Source of the DNA: Niebla homalea
Taxonomy: Eukaryota; Ascomycota; Lecanoromycetes; Lecanorales; Ramalinaceae
NCBI GenBank assembly: GCA_019925105.1
Contig: JAHGAU010000024.1
Location: forward strand, 806,001 to 870,000
Reading direction: 5' to 3'
Length of the DNA stretch: 64,000 nt
A program made the position numbers and the translations under genes. Under the pieces are notes generated by a model. The model did not search any database. It was not told where the DNA came from and worked only from the letters and a program-made list of their open reading frames with translations. This document shows, piece by piece, positions 32,583 to 44,300 of this stretch. Position 1 is the stretch's first letter, and each line of letters begins with the position of its first letter.

Positions 32583-35500
32583 GTGGCTCCTTCTTCGTAC
32601 TGTTTGATGTTCGTTCCACCGGTTGGCTAAAATTGTGAAAGTGTGATTGTTCCCTCGACTTCTTGAATCGCTCTCTTTGTCTTCTGGTGTCGCTTCCTTC
32701 TTCCTCGACGTCGCCGCTTGCATTCCTCTTCAGGTCCTTCCTCGGCTTGGTTCTTTGCTTGCTTCCGCCTGTCTCTGACCAATTGCAGCACCAAGTTTTC
32801 ATATAGTTTAGGTAGAACGGCTTGCAAGGATCAGCGCCGTTGCCAATGACACGTCCTCTGGAATGCAGGAATCTCTGCATGCAAAGCCAATTTTCGTCTG
32901 GCCTGGAGATGTCAAATCATGAATTATGTGGAAAGAGAGCAGTAGGCTGTTGGCATTCGAGGCAGCAACATGCATCGCTTGATCGCCTCTGGAGACATCC
33001 CTGCTTGCCCAAAAATGATGGTGTGTCCACCCTGGCAGTGTTGGCAACCGCCACCTAACTATTTGGTCTTGTCCTGATCACACTAATAGTCTGCACCTGT
33101 AAGTAATCCACTTTGAGGCTTAACAGTCGATAGTCATAACGGTCTAACTCAAGGATTGGATGGGTTTCCTGACAGTTTTAAGCCATTTGGAAGAGGTGCA
33201 CGGAGACATACCTGGTACATATAATATTGACATTATGATCAAGCCTGCATGATAAGTTTACATAATCTGGTGAAAATCTTAAGTACCTCCTCAAACTACT
33301 CACAATGGACTTGGGGTTTGGTAGAGACTCGCAACTGCTATACTGCACACATATTGAATATTTTCGAACAGTCTGCAGATTTGGTGTCTTCAAGGTAGGC
33401 GCAGAAACCACACTGAGCACGTTCCGGATCACAGCAAGAAGCACCCGATTCCTGCTTAGCTTTCCCATTTTCCCATGTGTCCCCCCTAAGGATGTTTCTC
33501 TCCAACGAAAGCTTTTCTGATCTTGTCATGCTTCGGCGTCGCCCACCTAGGCCCAACTATTAACGAACCCATAGACGTTATTTCTGAATCTTTACACCCT
33601 CTTTCAGTGCCACTGTCCTTCTCTTGTTGCAGCTTTTCCCCAGGACCCCTCATCTCGACAGTGTGTTCCCTTACTTTCTCCAGAATCCGGGTGACCTCTT
33701 TCTTACGCTGACAAACATTTCACAAGTGTACCATATTGAAGAGCACCGAGCCTGTTGCGAAAACTTATAAGACTGTATCATGTGATTGCGATCTACAGCA
33801 GTGGTGACCGCGGCCCTGGATAATTTCGCTTACTGGGAGACATACGAGTTTTGGGGGGTCTGTGTTCCATGCTTGGGCGAGTACTATGCTGCGAAGGAAT
33901 ACCGAAGCACTCTCAACAAGGATGCATCATGCCGCACTACTTCTTCGCAGTTGATTGTTCGGACAGATCGATCCCGAAGGAATGAAAAATAGGCAGTAAT
34001 AAACACAAGGGTTTTCTACATTTGACTCGGAGAACAACGAAAAAGCGACATCGGACATGAAGCTTGATAGCCAGAGCAAGCACAACAATTAGCTAAGATA
34101 GTCCGCGCTAACAGTGTAAGGGTATCATGCAGATCTGGAGATTGTTCTTTATTAGAAAGCTCCACCTCACCAATTTTGATCTTACAAAATGATCGAACGG
34201 CTTTCAGCCTGCTGCCTCGGAACCCCATTTACCTCAGAAACATTTGGGGTGGAGTGGCCTCCTCCCTCCAGCTATACACATAGCAGAGTCTGTATCTCAT
34301 GAACTACTCCAAATGATAGATTCTCACGGACAACGGCGCTCGCATGAAGTATAGTACGGTGGACTAGAATTTGGGCAACTTTTCTGTCGCTTTGCACTCA
34401 CTCTTTTCAGATTGGGTTGTCTTACTGGTCTTCTCGTACAAACCACCACGACTTCTCTCACCTCGAAAATTACGGGTGGTGGGTAGACGGAGAATTTGAA
34501 AACTTGTATTGAGGATAGATGGAGTAATGGTATGTTTGGAATACTGACTCCAAAGGCAAGTGCGAGAAAGAGGCATTTCGTCACACCAAAAGTTGCTATC
34601 GGGGCGTAAGACATGTGCCAAGGCTACATGACCGCTTAGAGGAGTAGGAGGGCCGAAGCAGCACAGAAGAGAGAAGAAGAACTATCTTCATTGTTTACTC
34701 GAGCATTCCGGAGAATTGTGCCAGCGATGGACAAGACCACAGGAATTGAAAGATCAGTGATAAGCAATCACAAGGGGGAAGGGAAAAACTTAATTTCATG
34801 GAGGAAGAGAAGAGTGATTTATGAAGCAAGCGAGCCGCGTTACCTATCACCGTACATGGTCCCTTGCATTACTAGCGCATCTTGCTGCATATAGCAACGT
34901 AGCTTTCATTATCTCAGGTGATTTTGATGTGCTTACACCGTGGGTGCAGTTGAGGTGCGCCTCAGGTTTCTTCCTCGCCTTGGAATCAATGCTAGAGGGA
35001 CAAAAGGCTTCGCCAGCTGCTGAGAACTTCGCTGCGAATCATCTATTGCATCCAAAAACCATTGCCAGCATTTAGGCTGAGCTGATCCGCAGTCTTCAAT
35101 GCGGAGAAAATTCGGCAACATAAGGGAATATTGACCTAGAGCCCGGTGAAATGTCTTGTACATGGACAATCCTTATACGCTCATTTGGTGAGCCATGACT
35201 TATAGCTAGAGCAGATAGTATGATTTTAGATGAGGCAATGCAAGACTGGAAACGATATGACCCGGAAAAGGGTTTACGTGCATGGAAAAGAGAAACTAGC
35301 CGCGTTTGACAAGATTTGTTTGAAGACTCTAGAATAATCTTCATTTTCGATCTCGAATCACATTATTCTGCGATAGACTTGGACCATTCCTCATCTGAGC
35401 CTCACTCCAATAGTATCACCCCGGCAAAATTAAGCTGTGGCGAAATTGGACTCAAGCACCTAGAACATGATCTAGAGAATTAAATTAGGCGGGGGAGTGC

Positions 35501-36723
35501 CTCATTGGGGCAGCCTTTGCAAAAATTCGTCGCACAAAGCAAGGTTCATGTTAGCAGTAAGTTTGCAGTGCTGGAATGTGCGCTGGCTCTTTTTGTGTTC
35601 TCTCGAGACAGGGCAGATGGTGTGAAAATGTAGAGGCTGAAGCTGGATTGCGGAGATGTCTACCCTTGAACCGGCAAGAAAGGTAGAAAGAGAAATGTTG
35701 ATGACTTTAAGATCACTCAGGCCGGGATACTCCATCATTTCCTACTTGATCTTGAGCTTTTTGTGCTTTTTGCTATCGGGTTCTTCCTGTTTGTACTGGG
35801 TTTGGTCACTAGGGTACGAAGGTGTGATTTGCCAGTCTCACCACCCAATCTGTTTTTGGGGACATTATACAATTCCTCAATCTCTGTTTCCATTTGCTAG
35901 GGGCGAGGCCATCGTTCGACACCTTGCTTTGTTAAGAATGAGACTCTTTCTTTGATCATCTATCAGTCCCATTTATGTTGTGCCTGATTCAAATCGGTCA
36001 AATTCGCTAAAGCCAAGGAATTCCGTGTGTGCCTAATTACGGTGTCGAGATCTGTAGAGGATTTGATAGCTTCCTATCGAATAGAGTGCTTGTTGGGTGT
36101 CTCTCCTTGTGATAGAGGCTATGATAGCGTTGCATTGTTTGCTTTTGATGTGTGTGAACGTGAGTAGCGACATGTACCACACGTCCTATGCACTCAGGAC
36201 CCTCATCATTCTGTCCGCGTCTTTCCAACACGACAGCAATATATTCGTATGCCGAAATGCTCGGAGATCCCTTCAAGGGCAAAAGCTTCGTAGTTAGTAC
36301 ATGAACTCTGGATAAGGAAACGAAATAGATCATTTATGTCAACTCAAGCCATCAAAGACCCTTGCTTCTTGTATTACCAATAGGTGATCTGCAAGTCAAA
36401 ATTCAACTAAAAGGTAGCCGTTTGTGATCGTCAGAATGAGTCGATCCAAGGGAAGTATAGGTGGGTATCGGAGAAGTAGTGTGTGTGCTTGGTGAATAGT
36501 ATATAGGAACACTACAAGCATTTGTCCCTTGGTAACAGCCCCCGTGTACACTTGAAAGAATCCGCCTCATCGTAGCAGCCTTCAGTTTCCCTGATCTTAA
36601 GGTCCGTCTAGCTCCGATTGCTGCTTCACTTGTTCCACGTTGTACTCAATGGCGATAAAGCAGGACAGGATCCAAGACCTGATCTTGCGGCGCCAGGGAA
36701 AAATGCTCTCTGATCCGTACTCT
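32583..36723. other. gene-poor interval, 4.1 kb
   Basis: No supported protein gene. Minus-strand frames at 32437-33047 are cysteine- and charge-bearing (for example DACCCLECQQ in one frame) and might be remnants of a small cysteine-rich fungal gene, but they break repeatedly. A short hydrophobic-start frame at 34324-34614 (minus) and one at 35656-35955 (plus) lack any supporting context. Parts are AT-rich. No inverted repeats or transposase remnants were noticed. Confidence 0.4.
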
Positions 36724-37173
36724 CTATGATCGGAATATCTCCACACTATGGACGTTAGGTGATTTGCCAACAAGATCCTTGATCTGAGCTGCGTGTCTGT
36801 CCATATCTTCTTTCATCCGCTCTTCTCCTTGTTCCCTTTTTTGTTCGTTATACTTCGTCAGGTAGTAGAAGTATACTTCACTGCCAATGACACTATATAA
36901 TATAGCAGTAAGGATATGTCGAAGACAGGGGGTGGAAAATTCAACAAGCGACAAGAGTCTGGCTCTATAAGACTGAGCTTGATGAAGAGGTCCAGAGTGA
37001 TGTAAGGATCGGCAATAAGTTGGCCATATAATCTTGGTTTGCCTGACTTGAAGACCGGTGTAAATGTTCGAAAAGCGCGGAGGCAATGGTATGAGAGGCC
37101 CCAACCTATAGAATGCTGAGGACATCCTAGGATGAACAGTCTTTGCACGAAAGAGGGATGATATGGGATGCAT
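36724..37173 (-). CDS. small hypothetical protein, possibly mitochondrial
   Basis: Single open frame of 149 residues from a genuine ATG. The first 60 residues are rich in Arg, Ser, Leu and His with almost no acids (SLFRAKTVHPRMSSAFYRLG, then CRSLHHSGPLHQ), the look of a mitochondrial targeting sequence. A probable membrane helix follows (LRHILTAILYSVIGSEVYFY), then a charged helix (YNEQKREQGEERMKEDMDRH). This layout is common among small inner-membrane proteins of fungal mitochondria. I do not recognise the family. It may be a chance frame, but the ordered presequence, helix and charged tail argue for a gene. Confidence 0.42.
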   Translation of the reverse strand: MHPISSLFRAKTVHPRMSSAFYRLGPLIPLPPRFSNIYTGLQVRQTKIIWPTYCRSLHHSGPLHQAQSYRARLLSLVEFSTPCLRHILTAILYSVIGSEVYFYYLTKYNEQKREQGEERMKEDMDRHAAQIKDLVGKSPNVHSVEIFRS

Positions 37174-37863
37174 TTTTGTATATCGGAATATCAGACTTTT
37201 GAAACGATCTGTATTATGGAGGAGTGTAATGGGGGAGTAACTGGCTTATGAGGACTGCTGCCCGAGGAATGGACGCCCTTGACACCCCTTGCATAGAGAC
37301 TTCGTATCGGTAATTCTAGTGCATGCACATTAGGATTTACATTCTAGCCTGAGCCGATTAAGGCCTGCAAGAAGCGCCAGTGACAGGAAAATGAAAACCT
37401 CGGATGCACGATTTCATCAAAGTGGGAGGCGAGCCTTTTGCTCTTTCTTTTGGCAAATTGAGATCCGATTTAACTGCATCACTAATTTCTGAATAGTGTT
37501 GAGATGTCTAGCAAGTGATCTTTTATGGCGCTCGACTCCAGGATTGACGACCTTGTTCAAGGCCGCAGTTCTTTGAAAAGAAATTCAATTGATGATCCAA
37601 GGGCTAGGTTCTAAGATCAATATTATTGTGTGAGAGGTGCGTATAGCTTGATTGATCAGCCAGCTGGTGGCGATGCAAAGCAATATCAAGGACCGCATGT
37701 CGTCCATCAGAGCAAAGTCCAGCTTGCTAGCGCGAACCCAAATATTCTAACCTACCTCATCCGGAACCCGTCCACAACGTCTATCAAAAGTTAAATCTGG
37801 ATCCCACATCACCATCAATTGCCTTCGAAACCTACAAAGCTCTATCTGGTGACTTATGCCACG
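37174..37863. other. intergenic, divergent
   Basis: Between the small putative mitochondrial gene (minus) and the GPALPP gene (plus); about 690 bp, presumably two promoters. No repeats or RNA genes seen. Confidence 0.4.
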
Positions 37864-38928
37864 ATGACGACCATCGGTCCAACCATGCCGCCACATCTGA
37901 CATCCAAGCGCAAACGCTCGAGCTCTCCCTCCCCTTCCACATCCCCATCAACCTCTCCACAGCAACCCACCAAACGCTCGCGCCCATCATCTCCCTCCTC
38001 ACAAGCACATCGAAAGCGCCAACCGATCGGTCCCGCTCTACCACCCGCATCCCTCTCCGATCTCCCGACAACCCCCCTCTCAGACAACGAAGAATCCAAC
38101 CCTCCACCAAACCATCCACCCACCGACACCCCCCCAAGCACAACCCCGCCCAACCCTCCAACCACTACCACCGACCCCTCCAACCCTCCTCCTTCAAACC
38201 CCTCCCCCGACTCCGACTCATCCTCCAACGACGACTTCGGCCCCGCCCCGGCCCCCCTCCCCTCCACCACAGCCGCCGCCCACGAAGCCACCCGGCAACG
38301 CACCCTCCGCGACGCCGAAACCGCCGCTCTCGCCGCCACCACCACCAACCGGCCCCCGCAGCGCGAAGAATGGATGCTCGCGCCCCCGAGCAACACGGAC
38401 TGGGGCACCCGGCTCGACCCCACCAAGCTGAAGAACCGGCGCTTCCAGACGGGCAAATCGGCGCGTGATCCTCCTCCTCCTCCGGCGGCAGCAGGGAAGA
38501 ATGGGGAGGCAGCAGCAGCGGACAGTAGGCTGCTGTGGACCGAGACGCCCGAGCAGAAGAGGCAGAGGTTGCGGGATGAGGTGTTGGGGGTCAGGAGCCG
38601 GGCTGAGAATGCGTCGGCGGCGCAAGGCGGCGATGGGGGCGATGTGCGGGAGAGGAGGAGGAGGGAGGAGGATGAGGAGAAGGGGAGGAGGGTGAGGGAG
38701 TATAATGAGAGGAGGGATAGGGGCGGGAGTTTGATGGAGGGGTGGAAGGGGAAGAGGGATCGAGGCGAGGAGGGGAGTGGGGACAAAGAGGATGATCCCA
38801 GTGCGAGGGTGTTTGATCGGGAGAAGGATGTTGGGTTGGCGGTGAAGATCGGACATAAGGCGAGGGGCGAGATGATGCATAAGGCGAAGGATTTTGGTGG
38901 GAGGTTTGCGGGGGGCAAGTATCTATGA
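37864..38928 (+). CDS. GPALPP-motif / DUF3752 protein
   Basis: About 354 residues from the ATG at 37864 (MTTIGPTMPP); the open frame extends upstream only by a TTG. The protein contains the name-giving motif IGPALPP near residue 55 and a degenerate FGPAPAP later. The DUF3752 core follows: REEWMLAPPSNTDW, LDPTKLKNRRFQTGK and LWTETPEQKRQRLRDEVLG. The end is a charged, Gly/Arg/Glu-rich region finishing in GGRFAGGKYL. The animal relative GPALPP1 (LIP-7) is nuclear and of unclear function. The coding strand is very C-rich up to about 38420 and then very G-rich to the stop, the clearest case of a pattern seen in other genes here. Confidence 0.83.
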   Translation: MTTIGPTMPPHLTSKRKRSSSPSPSTSPSTSPQQPTKRSRPSSPSSQAHRKRQPIGPALPPASLSDLPTTPLSDNEESNPPPNHPPTDTPPSTTPPNPPTTTTDPSNPPPSNPSPDSDSSSNDDFGPAPAPLPSTTAAAHEATRQRTLRDAETAALAATTTNRPPQREEWMLAPPSNTDWGTRLDPTKLKNRRFQTGKSARDPPPPPAAAGKNGEAAAADSRLLWTETPEQKRQRLRDEVLGVRSRAENASAAQGGDGGDVRERRRREEDEEKGRRVREYNERRDRGGSLMEGWKGKRDRGEEGSGDKEDDPSARVFDREKDVGLAVKIGHKARGEMMHKAKDFGGRFAGGKYL

Positions 38929-39151
38929 ATGGGGGAAAAGGTAGAGTGTGAGTGAAGGAGGAGTAAGTACAGATATGGAAGGAATATTCATATACTTTGC
39001 AACGCTATATACAATCAATCATACAATCTCACGGGCCTCCTGTTTGCTTTCATGACACAACGCTAAACGCTATGGACAAGTTCATGTGCTTTGCAAGCAG
39101 AATACGTCTGGCAGTGTTTCCCATTGCAGCCTCCATTCAGCGTCCAACTTC

Positions 39152-41000
39152 CTACTCGTCATCCCTATTGCGATCTCGACCGTCTCCTCCAACCTGGTTG
39201 GCCGCCTTCTTGTTGCCAGCCCTTCCAGTGATGTCTTGCCATGTCGCACCAAACCGCCTTCCAGTGCTTGCCAGCAGACCTTCCTCTTCGTCTTCCTCGG
39301 CATCCTGGTCAAGCACATACTGATCCAATTTCGGAGTACGGAACAAGGAGAGCACGAAGACTATAAGGAAGACAGCTAGGAAAGCGACCTGTGCCCAGAA
39401 ATCCACCGCGCCAAAGAACGAGAAGTTGACCGTGATACGATCCATGAAGGTGCTCCCGACGCTTGGCGTACAAACGTTTTTCGCGGCCTGCGAGTCTGAG
39501 ACTTCTGTACACGGTTTGATAGCGCGATGATGGTCCGAGCAGTCAGGCTGTGCGGTTGCAGGTGTCGGAGGTCGATCGCAAAATGTCTGTGGACCATAGT
39601 GAGCGTACTGTGGTGCAACGATCATGGCCATGGCGTAATTGATAGCCAAAACCATCAACGTCAGCAGCATCGTGGCAAGTAGCAGGGCTTGAGGCGTTGA
39701 ATGGCCCTTTCGAATTGAGAAGATCTTGATCCAAAGGAAGCGGATGCCAATGGTCGAAATGCCCACGACAGAGCTTGAGAAGAAGTAGAGAGCGAGGAGC
39801 AGGAAGATGATGTAATCGATGGGGAAGACTTTGGCCGATTTGACGAATATCCAGTTCATGGGGTTGAAAATATTGATATGGCCAAGGACGTAGCCACAGT
39901 GGCTCTTGCAGATGGAGTTCTTGGCCTTGTCGGCAAAGGTCAGAAGCATGCAGACCCAGACGAAGATGGCGATGACCATCAGGAGAAGGCCGCCAATCAG
40001 CTTGAGTGGTCTGAAGACGGCTTCGACCTTGACCCATGCTTTCATGAGCCAGCCGTGGCCTTCTCCGCTGGCCTCGGCAGCAAGCCGCTCCCTACGGACG
40101 AGGGTACGTTCTTCCCGGACTAGCGCTTCAAGTTCTCTGCGGTCCTTTGGTGGCAGACCGCCCTCGCGACCTTCATTACGACCCTCAAGCTGTCGCTGTC
40201 GCTCACGGTTCTGTTCTAGCTCGGAAGCTGTGTTGGCGCTTAGAGTTGGCGCAGAGATGGCGGGCGCTGACTTGATAAAGGTGATGGGGAGTAGGGCAAA
40301 ACCGGCAGCAGTGTACAAGATGTAGATCAGAGTGCCGATAGTGATGAGAAGGCCAAGAGAAAAGGTGAGAGCACGCTCGCCATCTAACGATTGTACTATC
40401 AGCTTTTGTGGATTAGCCATGGTATAGGAGTCGCGACTTACGATCCTCGTCGTGGAGGAGATGCCTGAAATAGTCGAAATCATAGTGACCACCCTTCCTA
40501 TCTTTGGCGACAGGTACGAAGAAGCCAATTAGGAACAGAGCTACAACCAAGACGATAAAGCCAATGGTATATTTGAATGCGCCCCAGAATCTCTGGCCCA
40601 AAGTCTGGTTCCCTTCCTCGGCATCAACTTCATCATACTCCTCATGCCAGAAGTACGTGAAGGGTAGTACGAGGAGGCAAAGCAGAGCATCAAGGGAGTA
40701 GAGAGTGTAGTAGACAATCTCCAAAGTCTTGACAATATCATCGACCTTGTTTTGTGTAGCCCAATCTTTTCTGCGTCCGAGCTTTGAGGAAGTGGTAGAT
40801 GATACGAGGGCGACATCGACCGGCAAGAGTAGTACCGTAGCCAGGAGCGATAGAAGTGTGAATATGCAGACTATTGTGACCAGAACGGAACGCTCCTTGG
40901 AAGCTTGGTAGGCATAGACGAAGATTGAAGCTATAGCCAAGCAGATGACGAGAGCGATGGCGTAGACAACCCAGATAAGGGCTGATTGGATGAGCGCCAT
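39152..41000 (-). CDS. LMBR1-domain membrane protein, LMBD1-like
   Basis: Two exons, 40442-41000 and 39152-40383, joined across a 58-nt intron give 596 residues (HDED, then [11 protein letters not shown] at the junction). Nine hydrophobic segments can be counted, four before the intron and five after, which is the LMBD1 arrangement. A long charged loop (about 90 residues, [15 protein letters not shown]) separates the fifth and sixth. The start [20 protein letters not shown] is an ATG that opens directly into the first membrane helix. In animals LMBRD1 exports cobalamin from lysosomes; most fungi do not use cobalamin, so the fungal role (probably vacuolar or endosomal) is not settled. Divergent from CFT1 with 339 bp between starts. 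Confidence 0.9.
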
Positions 41001-41339
41001 GATCAAACACTTGATGTAGGAAAAAGGCAAAAGAGGGTCACGCAATAGCACGACGAGAATTCTGTGAGTGCCCCGAAGTCGTGATGGATATTGAAGTAAT
41101 GAAACTGGTGGGGTAGTGCCATCGACCCGGGAAACTTGATCTCAAACGTCGCTCGCTCCTGCAAGCCCAGACCCGCCCTGAGCCCTATGATATAATCGGC
41201 GCGTTGCATCACCGCGCATTCCTTCCGCGTCAATCCCGACTTCATCTCCTTTGTTGTCTTTCTCCAGTACTTTAAGTTTCTTAAGTTTGATCAAAGACCT
41301 TTGCTCAACCCTCTCAACATCCCCGATGCATTATACAGC
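41001..41339. promoter_or_regulatory. divergent promoter, LMBD1-like / CFT1
   Basis: 339 bp between two opposite start codons. It must contain both core promoters. A TC-rich stretch (CTCCTTTGTTGTCTTTCTCC) lies near 41247 on the CFT1 side, of the kind common at fungal transcription starts. Confidence 0.5.
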
Positions 41340-44300
41340 ATGCAGTGCTACACAGAAATCACACCTCCGACTGCAGTAACGCATTCCTTAGCACTACCCT
41401 TCTTGTCCTCAACCGCCAACAACCTCATCGTTGTAAAGACATCTTTGCTTCAGATCTTCTCACTCAAGTCCATCGTCACCAATCAAGATGTCACAATTCA
41501 TACCAAGGGCGTGCTAAATGGCAGTGCGCCTGTTTCTGCCACTATACGTCCAGAACGCATCCAAACCACTAAGCTTGTTCTTGTGGCACAATATGAGCTT
41601 GCAGGCACTGTCACATCCATTGCACGCGTGAAGATCCTACGCTCCAAGTCAGGAGGAGAAGCCCTCTTGGTCGCGCTTCGGGATGCCAAGCTCAGTCTGA
41701 TCGAATGGGATCCAGAACGCCACTCCATCTCCACCATATCGATACATTACTATGAGCGAGAAGATGTATTACAGAGTCCCTGGGAGCCAGATCTGTCTCA
41801 GATGCCCAGTATATTGACTGTTGATCCTGGCAGCCGGTGTGCCGCATTCAAGTTCGGTGCGCGTCACTTAGCAATCCTTCCATTCCACCAAACTGGGGAT
41901 GACGTCGCCATGGATGATTATGATCGAGAGTTGGATGGTGCAAAATTGGAAAGAAAGACATCTCGAATCTCAAACGGGGAAGAAGCTGGGAACAAGACGC
42001 CCTATGCGGCCTCCTTCGTCCTCTCCCTGCTTGCATTAGATCCCATCTTGACTCATCCCATCCACCTCGCTTTTCTCCATGAATATCGTGAGCCTACCTT
42101 TGGTATCTTATCATCGCAGAAAGCATCTTCAATAGCTCTGCTTGACGGCCGTCGTGATAATCTGTCTTACTCAGTCTACAACCTTGATCTGGAACAACGT
42201 GCTTCGACCACCTTACTCTCGGTCAACAACCTGCCTTATGATCTCTTCCACATCATCCCCCTATCACGTGTCATTGGAGGTGCTCTGTTGATAGGCGGCA
42301 ATGAGCTGATCCACGTTGATCAGTCAGGCAAGACCAATGGCGTGGCTGTCAATGAGGAGACCAAGCATTGCACATCATTCGCCTTAGCTGATCAGTCTCA
42401 CCTTCATCTGAGGTTGGAAAATTGCGTGATCAGGCAGCTGGGTTTGGACAATCCTGAGCTCCTCGTTATCGAAGGTGATGGAGGCCTCCTTATTCTGTCC
42501 TTCAAGATTGATGGGAGATCTGTATCTGGTCTAAACTTGCGGCGCGTGGAACCAACTGAGAATCCCCTGCTTGCAGGCGCTTCATGTGTTTCATCCATTG
42601 GACGAGGGCGCATGTTCATTGGTAGTGAGATCGCCGACTCCGTGGTCCTTGGCTGGTCGCGTCCATCAGATAGGCCAGGTCGAAAGAGATCCCGCGCAGA
42701 TATGGATTTAGCAGTCGAAGAAGATGATATGGTTGATATCGATGAGGACATCGATGTTGAAGAGGACGAAGATGATCTATACGCCGACGATAAGCCCACC
42801 GATGCTATACAGACCACCGCTTTCAATCATGTTCCAGATACCGGGAGCGATTATAAGTTCAGAGTACACGACTCCCTGATCAATATTGGCTCTATGCATG
42901 ACGTCACCTTTGGCAGGTCCTTTTCAGGAGATGTTGACGCTCCAGACATGCCCCAAGGTTTAGTCACGACCACTGGTCAGGGTAGATCAGGGGCATTGAC
43001 CACCATAAACACGTGTTTGATACCGACACGAGCACAACAGTACACGATACCCAATGCTTACGCGATCTGGACTGTGTCCGCCAAGAATACTCAGGGCGTT
43101 TCCCTTGCTGACGAAGACACTTTCGACAAATATCTAATCGCCGCAATCAAGGATCAGGACGGCTCCACCAAGTCGATGGTATATGCGATCAACGCTGGAG
43201 ACATCGAGGAGGTGCAGAGTACCGACTTTGACCCTGATGCAGGAGCCGCGGTTGAAGTTGGTATCTTGACTGGTGGAACACGAATCGTTCAGGTACTGCC
43301 AACCGAGATACGAGCATATGATGCAGGTGAGTCTCTCTGTCTTCATTACTCGTACCTCTCGCCTTCTGCTACATTGTTCGGAGTCATGAGCTGGTTCCTA
43401 GTGCCACAAGCTATGGGGAAAGGGCAACGGATGCGTGAACTGATCCTGGCATTTGCTTTTGGCTGTGTAACCGGCATTTCCATAATCAGCTTCTACATGT
43501 CACATAGCAATAATGAAATCAATCTACCCGATCATCACTTCCACTAGTCTTGTAACCTCCGTGCCATCCCAAGCAATGCTCCTATGATGTTACGTGGCAT
43601 GCGACTAATCATATCCAGACCTTGGTCTTGCCCAGATTTTCCCGCTTTCAGAAGACGATACAGATACAGAAGCCAAGGTCGTCCATGCCAGCTTCGCGGA
43701 TCCCTATCTTCTCCTCGTCAAAGAGGACGACACAATTACTATTCTCACAGCTGATGAAAGCGGAGATCTTGACGAAGTCAATCGAGGCGCTCGTCTGGCA
43801 GAAGCAAGATGGAAATCTGGCTCGTTGTTTGACGACTCAAATGATACCCTTCGGCTTGAGTTTAGTGACGACGACGAGGAAGAGGCAAGCAATGTCCTAA
43901 TGTTCCTACTCAGTGCCGCCGGAGGTTTGTGTGTGAGTACCCCTACCATGTCAATAAATCACAACCTGACGCCGAGATTGATACTGTTCCAGGTCTTTCG
44001 ACTTCCCAGTTTGGTGAGACCTGTATATGAAACAGCAGGGCTCAGCTTCTTGCCCCCTTTCCTGTCTACCGAGTTTAGCGTCCGGCGATCGTCTGCAAAA
44101 GATGATGTTGTTGAAATACTGATTGCAGAGCTGGGTGATGCTATTCACAAAGCTCCATACTTGCTAGTAAGCCCATCAATCATCGTCTTGATCCTCTGTG
44201 CATTTGGGATTGATAATTATAGCTTCGCACAGCAGATGACGACCTTGTCATCTATCAGCCATATCAATCCCCTGCCGAAGGCAGTAAAGATACCAATCTA

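Noticed and set aside
32437..33060. Minus-strand frames with cysteine pairs, suggestive of a small Cys-rich fungal domain
   Set aside because: The cysteines fall in different frames, there is no consistent splice solution, and one frame overlaps the tRNA-like element.
34324..34621. Short frame with a hydrophobic start (MSYAPIATFGVTKCLFLALA)
   Set aside because: Signal-like start only; the rest is featureless and overlapping frames are equally open.
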